Source of the DNA: Pseudomonas fulva
GTDB lineage: Bacteria; Pseudomonadota; Gammaproteobacteria; Pseudomonadales; Pseudomonadaceae
Length of the DNA stretch: 64,000 bases
Direction of reading: 5' to 3'
NCBI RefSeq assembly: GCF_023517795.1
Contig: NZ_CP082928.1
Coordinates: forward strand, 1,798,001-1,862,000
Of the stretch, positions 29,436-37,610 are shown piece by piece. The notes under the pieces were generated by a model, which saw only the letters and a list, made by a program, of their open reading frames with translations, had not been told where the DNA came from and did not search any database. How positions within the stretch are numbered: the first letter of the stretch is position 1; every line of letters begins with the position of its first letter. The position numbers were made by a program, and so were the translations under genes.

Positions 29436-30563
29436 TCAGGATAAATGGGCGAGGAAGGGCAGGGCCCAGAAGCGGGACTCGACCGCCTGATCCGAAAAGT
29501 GGTCGTTCAAGCGGGCGACCATTGATGATCGGCAGCTCTTGAGTTCGCCATCGGCTGAAGCGCAGACCGCGGCAACTTTTTGCGAAAGCGCATCGATCTG
29601 GCCTTGAGGGAACAGGATGCCGACGCTATCGACCACCTCACGCCCGCCCCCACAATCAGAACAGATAAGCGGCACCCCCGCTACCATTGCCTCCAGGAGC
29701 ACCATGCCGAAGGGCTCATGATCCGAGGTCAAGGCGAATACGTCGAATGCCTTGAAATAGTATTTGGCGTTGGGGACCTGCCCGAGCAAACGTACGGCAT
29801 GCCCGACCCCCAATTCTTCAGCCAGCGCTTTCAATCTGGCTTCGAGGCGACCGCGACCGGCGATCACCAGCAGGCTACCCGCAGGCAGTTCCGGCAGAGC
29901 TTTGGCGAAGCCGCGAATCAGCGTTTCCTGATCCTTGTCTGGATGCAAACGCCCGACGTTACCGACGACCCAGACATCCTGAGGCAGGCCGAGATGCTGC
30001 CTGGCGTCCTCGCGCGTTAGCTGCTGCGCCTTCAAGGCTTCGATATCGATGCGGTTGTACAAGGTTTCGATACGCGAGTCAGGCCATGCAGGCAGGCTCG
30101 CACGCAGATCGTCGCGCACTGCATTGGACACGCCAAGCAGCATCAAACGCTTGCTGAACGCATTGGCGAACCATTGACGGAATCGCCTGCGATAGACACC
30201 GAAGGCATGGTTCACACCGATGACAGGTAGCCGCGTGGCCAGGCAAGCGATATAGGTTGGCTTGAAGCGATGGGCAATGCACAGCGCGAAGTTGCGTTCA
30301 GAAACGATCCGACGAATCGCGTGGATCGCGCCGAGCTTCAGCCCTCTGAGCGCCTTGCTGCTGTATTCGAGAAAGATCACCTCATCGGAGGCAGACTCGG
30401 CCTCTACCTGAGCATCATATTTACCACTCAGGTAGACGGTCATGACTTTGTAGGGTGTGTCGGCAAAGAGCACGGCATATTGTCGAGCACAATCGAGAAA
30501 CGGCCCGTCATAGCCATGGCAGATCTGCAGCACCCATGCCTGGCTCATATTATTAGTATTCAT
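29436..30563 (-). CDS. Family 4 glycosyltransferase (WapH-like position)
   Basis: A 375-residue GT-B enzyme. VIGVNHAFGVYRRRFRQW forms the acceptor-side loop, WVVGNVGRLHPDKDQETLIRG the linker, and TSDHEPFGMVLLEAMVAGVPLIC the E-x7-E donor-site pattern of retaining GT4 enzymes. ATG 30563 is used because an AAGAG lies 9 nt before it; ATG 30548 is an alternative. A GT4 gene (wapH, PA5004) lies next to the carbamoyltransferase in PAO1; here the pyruvyl transferase intervenes, so the equivalence is plausible but unproven. Confidence 0.85.
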   Translation of the reverse strand: MNTNNMSQAWVLQICHGYDGPFLDCARQYAVLFADTPYKVMTVYLSGKYDAQVEAESASDEVIFLEYSSKALRGLKLGAIHAIRRIVSERNFALCIAHRFKPTYIACLATRLPVIGVNHAFGVYRRRFRQWFANAFSKRLMLLGVSNAVRDDLRASLPAWPDSRIETLYNRIDIEALKAQQLTREDARQHLGLPQDVWVVGNVGRLHPDKDQETLIRGFAKALPELPAGSLLVIAGRGRLEARLKALAEELGVGHAVRLLGQVPNAKYYFKAFDVFALTSDHEPFGMVLLEAMVAGVPLICSDCGGGREVVDSVGILFPQGQIDALSQKVAAVCASADGELKSCRSSMVARLNDHFSDQAVESRFWALPFLAHLS

Positions 30564-30799
30564 TGATCCAACTCTTATCACGGCAACGATTCAGGTGCAG
30601 ATGAGCACCCATGAAAGTCGCGTCGGCTAACGTTGGAAATCCGGCACCCCAGCCTGAAATCCGCGCAGCCGAAAACCTCGACTATGGAGGTCGGAGATAC
30701 GTGGATCAGCAAGGTTCAATGTATTTGATGGCCGGCTTACAGGCCGATTTTCTGACCGATCGGTCACATGCAGGAACACCTGCAACTATTGCTGCAGCG
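30564..30799. other. Intergenic gap inside the core operon
   Basis: About 236 bp between the pyruvyl transferase stop and the GT4 start, larger than any other gap in this run and visibly AT-richer than the flanks. I see no convincing gene, hairpin with T-run or JUMPstart-like element. It may hold a secondary promoter for the five downstream transferase genes. Confidence 0.4.
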
Positions 30800-31876
30800 C
30801 TATCGTGCAGCGCGCTGATCGCGGCCTATCTGGGCCATCGCGGCAAACATTGCGTCGGCCTGACAGCGAGCCTCGTGCAGGAAGCTTGCGATGCCCACCT
30901 GCTCCGCTTCGCTGAACGCAATGCGCTGCGCGTCACCAACAGCTTCCTCGTACGAGGAGCGCAGGCGCTCGCCTAGCCCGACCTGCCCCAGCAGGGCTTC
31001 GATCTTGTGGGTATTCGAAGCGATGGCATAGAACGGGGTACCGGTGACCAGGCACAGGGTCACTAGATGGAAACGTCCGGTGATCACGCCTTCTGAACGG
31101 CGCAAAAGGGCAAGGAAGCGGCGCGGCGCGAGCACGGCGTAACGCCAGCGCAGCTTGTCGATCCGTGACGTGGGCAACTCGGCCGGATAACGGTGCAGAT
31201 AACTCGCAGCGATACGCCGGCAGGCTTTCAGCCGCTTGCGCAAATTCTTGCGCAGATAGACATCGAACCCCTTACCCAGCTGCAAGGGCGCAAGGGTACG
31301 GATACTGACATAACGCAGATGTGGATTGGCACAGCTGATGCGCCATGCCTCGCGCAACCGCTCCATGAGCACACTGCCGTTAATCAGCAGGCCCTCCCGA
31401 GCGGGCGCATCACCTTGGTATCGATATGACAGCGTCAGATCCGGAACCACCTCGGCCGACACACCGATCTCACCCAGTGCAGCCTGACTCAGCACGTCAC
31501 GCACGAATATGCGCGTGAACAATGGTGCATCGGCATTGAGCCGATCATTATTCTGCCAAACGGAGTTGATCAGAAAACAGGGCACGCCGTGTTCCCGGCA
31601 ATACCGCGCCAGTGCTCCGTAACGCAGGGCCAGCGGCGCATCGTCGTGCATGGTGCCTTCGCCATTGACCAGGCAGATATCAGCCGCGCGGATGTCACTT
31701 TGCAGTTGATCGTCTGTCTGCCAGTCATGGTGCATCGGACAGGCGCGCAGAATCTCCATGCCAGCCTGATCGGCCAGCGTGTAGATCTGCTGCATCACCA
31801 AATGACAGCCGTGGTGCCCCTCCGAAGACGTGTCGTTGAACAGCAGCGTCTTCAACCTTGTCTGGCTGCCAGCCAA
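30800..31876 (-). CDS. Polysaccharide pyruvyl transferase family protein, TTG start
   Basis: A 358-residue protein of the CsaB/WcaK family, which forms 4,6- or similar pyruvate ketals on sugars using phosphoenolpyruvate. NDTSSEGHHGCHLVM begins the fold, ADICLVNGEGTMHDDAP is the glycine-rich N-domain motif, and EGVITGRFHLVTLCLVTGTP (with the conserved R-F-H) followed by THKIEALL is the C-domain signature. The start is probably TTG 31876, with GGAG 8 nt upstream and 2 nt after the carbamoyltransferase stop; TTG 31855 is possible. Its position within the core operon predicts a pyruvate ketal on the LPS core, an inference. Confidence 0.82.
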   Translation of the reverse strand: MAGSQTRLKTLLFNDTSSEGHHGCHLVMQQIYTLADQAGMEILRACPMHHDWQTDDQLQSDIRAADICLVNGEGTMHDDAPLALRYGALARYCREHGVPCFLINSVWQNNDRLNADAPLFTRIFVRDVLSQAALGEIGVSAEVVPDLTLSYRYQGDAPAREGLLINGSVLMERLREAWRISCANPHLRYVSIRTLAPLQLGKGFDVYLRKNLRKRLKACRRIAASYLHRYPAELPTSRIDKLRWRYAVLAPRRFLALLRRSEGVITGRFHLVTLCLVTGTPFYAIASNTHKIEALLGQVGLGERLRSSYEEAVGDAQRIAFSEAEQVGIASFLHEARCQADAMFAAMAQIGRDQRAAR

Positions 31877-31878
31877 CC

Positions 31879-33654
31879 CTAGGACTCCACGCTGCCGGAC
31901 AGATCACTGTTCGGAGCAACAACGCTGTCCTTGACCACCAGAATGTCCTCCATGATCAGGTATTGCAGGTCCGAGCCGAAGAACATGTTCAGGGCGTCGG
32001 TCGGCGAGCAGATCATCGGTTCACCACGGCGGTTAAGCGAGGTGTTCAGGGAGACGCCGTTGCCGGTGAGCTTTTCCAGCTCCAGCATCAGGTCGTACCA
32101 GCGCGGGTTGTATTCGCGCTTGAGCACCTGGGCGCGGGAGGTGCCGTCCTCGTGGACGACCTCGCTGACCCGCTCCTTCCATTCGTCGTTGACCTCGAAG
32201 GTGAAGGTCATGAACGGGCTCGGGTGATCGACCTTGAGCATCTGCTCGGCAACGGTGTCGAGCATCGACGGGCAGAAGGGTCTCCAGCGCTCGCGGAACT
32301 TGATCTGTTCGTTGATGCGGTCGGCCACGCCGGGTATGCTCGGGCAGCCGATGATCGAACGACCGCCCAGGGCGCGCGGACCGAATTCCATGCGGCCCTG
32401 GAACCAGGCCACCGGGTTGCCATCGACCATGATCTGCGCGATACGCTGCGGCATGTCGTCGATCTTCTGCCATTTCGGCGCATTCGGGTGGCGGGCGCAG
32501 GCGGCGATGACGTCTTCGTTGGAGTAGGCCGGACCGAGGTAGACGTGCTCCATCTTCTCCACCGGCACGCCGCGCTTGTGGGAAACGTACGCCGCGGCAC
32601 CAACGGAAGTGCCGGCGTCACCGGAGGCCGGCTGCACGAACAGCTCCTTGACCTCCGGGCGGGCGATGATCTTCTGGTTGAGCTTGACGTTCAGCGCACA
32701 GCCGCCAGCGAAGGCGATCTTGCCGGTTTCGCGGATGATGTCGCCCAGGTAGTAATCCATCATTTCCAGCGCCAGTTTCTCGAACAGCGCCTGCATGCTG
32801 GCGGCATAGTGGATGTAGGGATCGTCGGCGATGTCGCCTTCACGCTTGGGCCCCAGCCACTCGATCAGCTTGGGCGAGAAGTAGAAGCCCTTGCCCTTTT
32901 CCTTGTGGCGGCGCAGGCCGATGACGTTGGCGTAGTCGGTATTGATCACCAGCTCGCCGTTCTCGAACTTGGCCAGGCGGGAAAAATCGTACTTGCTGGC
33001 ATCGCCGTAGGGCGCCATGCCCATGACCTTGAACTCGCCGTCGAGCATCTCGAAACCGAGGAACTCGGTGACCGCGCCATACAGGCCACCCAGGGAGTCC
33101 GGGTCGAAGAATTCCTTGATCTTGTGGATACGGCCGTTTTCGCCATAGCCGAAGAAGGTGGTGGCGTACTCACCCTTGCCGTCGATACCGAGGATGGCGG
33201 TCTTCTCGGTGAAGCCCGAGCAGTGATAGGCACTGGCGGCGTGGGCCAGGTGATGTTCGACCGGCTCGATCTTGACCTTCTTGGCGTCGAAACCCAGTTG
33301 CTCCAGGCACCAGACGATCTTCTTGCGATAGCGCTTGTAACGGCGGTTACCCATGAGGATGGCGTCGAGGGCGCGATCCGGCGCGTACCAGTAGCGCTTG
33401 GCATAGTGCCAGCGCGCCTTGCCGAACAGGCTGATGGGCGCGAAGGGAATCGCCACCACGTCGACATCGGAGGGCTTGATACCGGCCTGCTCCAGGCAGA
33501 ACTTGGCGGACTCGTAGGGCATGCGATTCTTCGCGTGCTTGTCACGCACGAAGCGCTCTTCTTCCGCCGCTGCAATCAACTTGCCGTCGATGTACAACGC
33601 CGCGGAAGGATCATGACTGAGGGCGCCGGACAGGCCAAGAATCGTCAATGCCAC
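31879..33654 (-). CDS. wapO: LPS core carbamoyltransferase
   Basis: A 591-residue carbamoyltransferase of the NodU/CmcH (TobZ-like) family. The N-terminal Kae1-like domain shows LGLSGALSHDPSAALY, VEHHLAHAASAYH (metal-binding histidines) and GIDGKGEYATT; the C-terminal YrdC-like part has GRMEFGPRALGGRSI and SLNRRGEPM. It uses carbamoyl phosphate and ATP. The P. aeruginosa counterpart (PA5005) carbamoylates heptose of the inner core, and its position beside the kinases agrees. The start is GTG 33654 with AGAGG 8 nt upstream; no ATG is usable. It is 77 nt downstream of the tandem-kinase gene. Confidence 0.9.
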   Translation of the reverse strand: MALTILGLSGALSHDPSAALYIDGKLIAAAEEERFVRDKHAKNRMPYESAKFCLEQAGIKPSDVDVVAIPFAPISLFGKARWHYAKRYWYAPDRALDAILMGNRRYKRYRKKIVWCLEQLGFDAKKVKIEPVEHHLAHAASAYHCSGFTEKTAILGIDGKGEYATTFFGYGENGRIHKIKEFFDPDSLGGLYGAVTEFLGFEMLDGEFKVMGMAPYGDASKYDFSRLAKFENGELVINTDYANVIGLRRHKEKGKGFYFSPKLIEWLGPKREGDIADDPYIHYAASMQALFEKLALEMMDYYLGDIIRETGKIAFAGGCALNVKLNQKIIARPEVKELFVQPASGDAGTSVGAAAYVSHKRGVPVEKMEHVYLGPAYSNEDVIAACARHPNAPKWQKIDDMPQRIAQIMVDGNPVAWFQGRMEFGPRALGGRSIIGCPSIPGVADRINEQIKFRERWRPFCPSMLDTVAEQMLKVDHPSPFMTFTFEVNDEWKERVSEVVHEDGTSRAQVLKREYNPRWYDLMLELEKLTGNGVSLNTSLNRRGEPMICSPTDALNMFFGSDLQYLIMEDILVVKDSVVAPNSDLSGSVES

Positions 33655-33731
33655 GGATAAAGCCTCTTAACGCGGCTGTCTGACTCGACAACCGATACGG
33701 TTTGATTTCGCTGAGCCCTCGTTCGCAGGGC

Positions 33732-35162
33732 TCAAATAAGTGTTGGCAGGCGCCGATCGAGCTCACGGTACAGGGCGCTGTCGGCTGACCAGTTGCGCAG
33801 CAGGCGCGCACGGTCACGTGCGTAGGCGGCCTTGAAGCTGCCGGCCTGACCATGGTACTGCATGGCATCCAGATCGATCAGCGCCCAGCGGCCGTCCTGC
33901 CAGAGGATATTGTTGCCCTTGCAGTCGCCATGGCTGATGCGCTCGCGCAGCAGGGCGGCGAACAAGGCCTCCAGCGCCTGCAAATCCGCCTCGGGCGGCA
34001 GCCCGTCCGCCCCGCAGGGCGCGAAACGGGCGATTATATCCATACCCGGCGTGTGTTCGGTAATCAGATAGGCCTGGCGGCGCAACCACAGGGTACGTCG
34101 CTCGAGCACGGCCAGCGGCGTGGGCGTGGCGATCCCGAGGAATTCCAGGCGATTACCCTCGCACCAGCTGTGCCAGGCCCGGCTCGGCCGCCAGAAGCGC
34201 CGTAGCCAATGCCCGAAGCCCTTGATGTTGTAGCGTTTGATGACCAGTTGCCGGCCGCCCTGCTCGATGCGCGCAACGGTCGAGGAGCCGCCCAGCTTGA
34301 GCGGCTCGCCGGCGGCAATCGCCGCGTCGGGATCGGCCAGGACGGGCGCCAGCGCCGCATCTTCTTCGCGCCTCACCACCTGCAGGCGCGACGGCCCGCG
34401 CCAGACGCGAAAGGCCGTGCACTCACGCTCGATCTTGGCCATGTACGCCTGCATGCGCGTTGCTCGCGCCCTGGCCACTGCCTTGAGCAGGGCCTCCAGC
34501 GGCAGCGCATGCTCGCCATTGACCAGCAGGTAATGCACCAGCAGTTCCTCGACAAAGCTGTCGATGTTCCCGGGAAACTGGGCGAAGAACAGCCCCAGGT
34601 TGGCCAGCACCCTGTCACGCGACAGCGGCTGACCGGGCGTCTCGGCACGAATGCCACCGCCATCGATCAGGTGCAGACGACCCTCGTGGCGCAGCAGGTT
34701 GTCCAGGTGCAGGTCTTCCTGCCACAGCCCACGACGATGCAACTGGCCGATAACGCCGAGCGCCTCGCCCAGTACCTGCTGCTGCGCATCGCTCAGCCAG
34801 GCTTCGTCGGCGATGGCCTGCCAGTCATCGGCCAGGCTGCGCGCGCCCTCCAGGAACTCGAACAGCAGCCAGCCGCCCTCGCGGGCCGCCACGCCCTGCT
34901 CGAGCAGCAACGGCGTGCACAACCCCTGGGCCGCCAGCAGCTGGGCGCCTTGCAGCTCCCGCGCATGATGCCGCTCGGCCTTGCCACCGACCAGCAGCTT
35001 GGCCAGCACCGTACGCCCCTGCCATTGCGCCTGGCCGACATAACGCTGGCCGGGCAATACCCGCAGCAGGCTGCACAGCTCGAGCGGCTGGCCTGTCGGC
35101 ATCTCGATCAGCAGCGGCAATTCGGGGCTACGCCCCACCTGGGTCAGAGAAGCCAGTTTCAT
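33732..35162 (-). CDS. Tandem kinase-like LPS core protein
   Basis: A 476-residue cytosolic protein with two kinase-fold domains in a row. Domain 1 (about residues 35-215) has GRTVLAKLLVGG and a catalytic loop LWQEDLHLDNLLRHEGRLHL with LIDGGGI. Domain 2 (about 280-470) has GRQLVIKRYNIKGF, ISHGDCKGNNIL and ALIDLDAM. Both retain a catalytic-loop Asp and Asn. It overlaps wapQ by ATGA. It corresponds to PA5006. Substrates are unknown; two phosphorylations of the core, or one catalytic and one regulatory domain, are possible. Confidence 0.85.
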   Translation of the reverse strand: MKLASLTQVGRSPELPLLIEMPTGQPLELCSLLRVLPGQRYVGQAQWQGRTVLAKLLVGGKAERHHARELQGAQLLAAQGLCTPLLLEQGVAAREGGWLLFEFLEGARSLADDWQAIADEAWLSDAQQQVLGEALGVIGQLHRRGLWQEDLHLDNLLRHEGRLHLIDGGGIRAETPGQPLSRDRVLANLGLFFAQFPGNIDSFVEELLVHYLLVNGEHALPLEALLKAVARARATRMQAYMAKIERECTAFRVWRGPSRLQVVRREEDAALAPVLADPDAAIAAGEPLKLGGSSTVARIEQGGRQLVIKRYNIKGFGHWLRRFWRPSRAWHSWCEGNRLEFLGIATPTPLAVLERRTLWLRRQAYLITEHTPGMDIIARFAPCGADGLPPEADLQALEALFAALLRERISHGDCKGNNILWQDGRWALIDLDAMQYHGQAGSFKAAYARDRARLLRNWSADSALYRELDRRLPTLI

Positions 35163-35908
35163 GGGCGTTGGGCCTTGTCCTTCAAGCGCGCCGTAAGACG
35201 CTGCGACCAGTGATCCACCTGCCGTCCGCTGCCCAGATAGGCAGTCAGGAAACCCAGGTGATCCGCATCATTCCAGGGATTGGTACGGCGCAGCAACGGC
35301 TCGAGATCCTTGACCCTGTCACGCTCGCCGAGAAACAGCGGCCGGGTCTTTTCCAGATCGATCAGTTGTGCGGCGAAACCCTCGTCTCGTGGTTGCAGAA
35401 AGATATGCTTGGGGTAGAAACAGCCATGCACCTGGCCCTGTTCATGGACCCGGCGCGCCAGACGACCGCAGGCACTGACGATCGCCTGGCGCTGCTCGGC
35501 GGCGAGCTGGCGCCACTCGGGCAGCCAGCTGTCGAGGTCGCGCCAGCCATCCAGGGCGTGGGTCAGCAGCACGGCACGGCGCTCACCATCGACGCGCCGC
35601 TCGGCGTAGAACGCCGCGCTCATGGCCGGAATACCCAGGCGCTGATAGCGGCGAATGTTGCGAAACTCCCGTGCCAGGGTCGGCTCGCCCCAGGGCCGCT
35701 CCAGGCTGTGGGTCAGGTAATTGCTCTGGCGCTTGAGGTAATAGCCATGGCCTTCGAGGTCGAGCCGATAGACCGTGCTCCAGCCGCCGCGCGGCGCCTT
35801 GTTGGGCTCGTCGACCGCATGCAGTTCGAGCGCCCAGAGCGCCTCGAAACTGGCCAATCCATGACGTTCGAGCAGCGCTTGGTCATCGCTGTCGATGAAG
35901 TCCTTCAT
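35159..35908 (-). CDS. wapQ: LPS core heptose kinase-like protein
   Basis: A 249-residue InaA/LPS-kinase family protein. GYYLKRQSNYLTHS holds the ATP-binding lysine. The catalytic loop reads GQVHGCFYPKHIFLQ, with Cys at the place where H-x-D would have Asp, and IDLEKTR takes the DFG position. The Cys substitution makes its activity uncertain. It overlaps neighbours on both sides by ATGA in the waaP-wapP-wapQ chain. The symbol follows gene order (PA5007). Confidence 0.85.
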   Translation of the reverse strand: MKDFIDSDDQALLERHGLASFEALWALELHAVDEPNKAPRGGWSTVYRLDLEGHGYYLKRQSNYLTHSLERPWGEPTLAREFRNIRRYQRLGIPAMSAAFYAERRVDGERRAVLLTHALDGWRDLDSWLPEWRQLAAEQRQAIVSACGRLARRVHEQGQVHGCFYPKHIFLQPRDEGFAAQLIDLEKTRPLFLGERDRVKDLEPLLRRTNPWNDADHLGFLTAYLGSGRQVDHWSQRLTARLKDKAQRP

Positions 35909-36642
35909 TCTCTTCCCTCGAAAAAGCGGACGATCTGGCCGATGCGCTGCTTGTCATTGTCGTTGAGCCGCTCGCGGCGCCGGTACTGCAGATAGAAACG
36001 CAGGCGTTGGGTACGTGACAGATGGTATTTGGCCACCTTGTCCAGGCAGGCGAGGTCCTTGACGATGCGCCGACGCAGAAACGGCCCGCGCCAGAAGGCG
36101 CCGGTCGGGCAGTCGATGAAGTACAGACGGCGGTGCTCGTCGACCAGCAGATTGCGCCACTTCAGGTCGTTGTGGGCGAAGTGATGGTCATGAAGAATGC
36201 GCGTGGCGCGGGCCAGCTGACAGCTGACGTCCTCGACCCAGGCCCGATCACGCAGGCGCCCATCACCCGAGGAGGCGAGTCGCCACATGTCCGTGGTATC
36301 GACCAACTCCTGGGTAATCAGCGCGCCCCGGTGAAAGGCCGCGCCCTTGCGCTCCAGCCCGTAGGCGGCGATGGGCGCGGTGGGGATGCCCCAGGTCGCG
36401 AAATGCTTGAGGTTCTGCCACTCGGCCTTGACCCGCGGCCGGCCGACGAAGCGCCGTGCGCCCTTGCCCGCACCGTGGTAGCGCTTGACGTAGTAGCGCA
36501 GCCCACCGAACTCCACGCGAATCACATCCGACAACGGGTCGTGGGTAATGGGCTCGCCCTGCAAGGCAAAGACCGCATCCAGGGACGCGAATGCCCGGGC
36601 CGCCTCGGGCGTGGCCAAGGCGGTGACACGCCACTGACTCAT
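35905..36642 (-). CDS. wapP: LPS core kinase
   Basis: A 245-residue LPS kinase. LRYYVKRYHGAGKGARRF carries the ATP-site lysine, HHFAHNDLKWRNLLV is an intact catalytic loop (Asp and Asn), and LYFIDCPTG stands for DFG. By analogy with PA5008 it phosphorylates heptose in the inner core after WaaP. The ATG overlaps the waaP stop by ATGA and its own stop overlaps the start of wapQ, so stoichiometric translation of the kinases is likely. Confidence 0.92.
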   Translation of the reverse strand: MSQWRVTALATPEAARAFASLDAVFALQGEPITHDPLSDVIRVEFGGLRYYVKRYHGAGKGARRFVGRPRVKAEWQNLKHFATWGIPTAPIAAYGLERKGAAFHRGALITQELVDTTDMWRLASSGDGRLRDRAWVEDVSCQLARATRILHDHHFAHNDLKWRNLLVDEHRRLYFIDCPTGAFWRGPFLRRRIVKDLACLDKVAKYHLSRTQRLRFYLQYRRRERLNDNDKQRIGQIVRFFEGRE

Positions 36643-37466
36643 GCTGCACCTCCCGTTTCGTACTTGCGCGTATAGCGCACGCGCAGCCGGTCAGCCTTGC
36701 CCTGCAGCCAGCGCAGCAACGCCGCCTCGTCCTGCAGGATCTGGCGCAGCGGGCGGCTGTCGACGACGCCGAAATACGCCTTGAGAAAGCGCAGCAGATC
36801 GCGCCGGGTCAGGCCAATGCCCAATGCCGAGAAATACAGCCCGGCCAGGTCCTTGTCGCGCCAGCGCTTCGGCACCACATGGCGCACCTGGGCGCGATGC
36901 AGATCGATTACCGACAAGCGGAAATCCCTGGCGTCGAAAGGCGCGTCGGTGTGCAGCAGAAAGTGGCAGATATAGCAGTCCCGATGGTTCACGCCGGCGG
37001 CATGCATGGCCCCGGTCATCTGCGCGACCCGGCGAATCAGCGCCCACTTCACGGCCGGCGCCGGCGGCTGGTCGGCCCAGCCCATCGTCAGTTGCTCGAG
37101 ATCGGTGGTCGGCGCCAGCTCCTCGGTGACGATGAACGAATGCTGCTGCGCCGGGTTGCCACCGCGCTCACCGTAGGCCACTGCGGTCATGGTCGACACA
37201 CCCGCCTCGTGCAGACGCTGGATGGCCTTCCACTCCTGCCCTGCGCCCAGCACCGGCAGGCGCGCCGTGACCAGGTTCTTGACGATTTCGCCCCAGCCGA
37301 CGCCGCGATGAATCTTCACGAAATAGCCCTTGCCGGCCACCTCGGTGCGCAGCGTGCGCCGCGCCTCGAGTTCGCGGTAGACCTGCCCCTGCAGGCCCTC
37401 GACTTCTCTGAAGGCATCCTTGCCGGCCCATAGGGACTTGAATGGTTCAGCAAGAATCAGCTGCAT
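36639..37466 (-). CDS. waaP: LPS core heptose(I) kinase
   Basis: A 275-residue kinase that phosphorylates the first heptose, essential in P. aeruginosa for LPS transport. GYFVKIHRGVGWGEIVKNL includes the ATP-site lysine, GVNHRDCYICHFLLH the catalytic Asp, and LSVIDLHRAQVR the metal-binding Asp. Start ATG 37466 gives the standard N-terminus MQLILAEPF; eight extra codons are open upstream. It lies 139 nt after waaG, an unusually wide gap within this operon, and overlaps wapP. Confidence 0.95.
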   Translation of the reverse strand: MQLILAEPFKSLWAGKDAFREVEGLQGQVYRELEARRTLRTEVAGKGYFVKIHRGVGWGEIVKNLVTARLPVLGAGQEWKAIQRLHEAGVSTMTAVAYGERGGNPAQQHSFIVTEELAPTTDLEQLTMGWADQPPAPAVKWALIRRVAQMTGAMHAAGVNHRDCYICHFLLHTDAPFDARDFRLSVIDLHRAQVRHVVPKRWRDKDLAGLYFSALGIGLTRRDLLRFLKAYFGVVDSRPLRQILQDEAALLRWLQGKADRLRVRYTRKYETGGAA

Positions 37467-37482
37467 AGCGCCTCTCGCAGAA

Positions 37483-37610
37483 GCCGGCATGCCGGCAGAT
37501 CGTAGTCATTCAGCGCATTGCCCGCTGCGGCGCAATGCGCTGCCACACAGCGGCATGGGTCCTGCCCCGTGCCACCGGAGCGAGCCAGGCCCTGATGAGC
37601 GAGCATCAGG
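37483..37610. repeat. Cluster of short inverted repeats between waaG and waaP
   Basis: Three perfect inverted repeats occupy the 139-bp gap: gccggcatgccggc (37483-37496, self-complementary); cagcgcattgc/gcaatgcgctg (37511-37521 with 37532-37542); cctgatg/catcagg (37591-37597 with 37604-37610), whose right arm covers the waaG stop codon. None has a T-run. They may form mRNA stem-loops that tune expression or processing between waaG and waaP. Confidence 0.5.

Noticed and set aside
30611..30976. A 121-codon plus-strand frame in the gap before the pyruvyl transferase end
   Set aside because: Half of it is antisense to the pyruvyl transferase; no motif and no ribosome-binding site.
31858..33660. 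A 600-codon open frame antisense to wapO, and similar long antisense frames over thiC, msbA, glnE, aceE, aceF, dipA-like and ppk
   Set aside because: Each mirrors a confidently identified gene; the translations are His/Gln/Val/Gly-rich without family motifs or ribosome-binding sites, as expected for reverse frames in GC-rich DNA.
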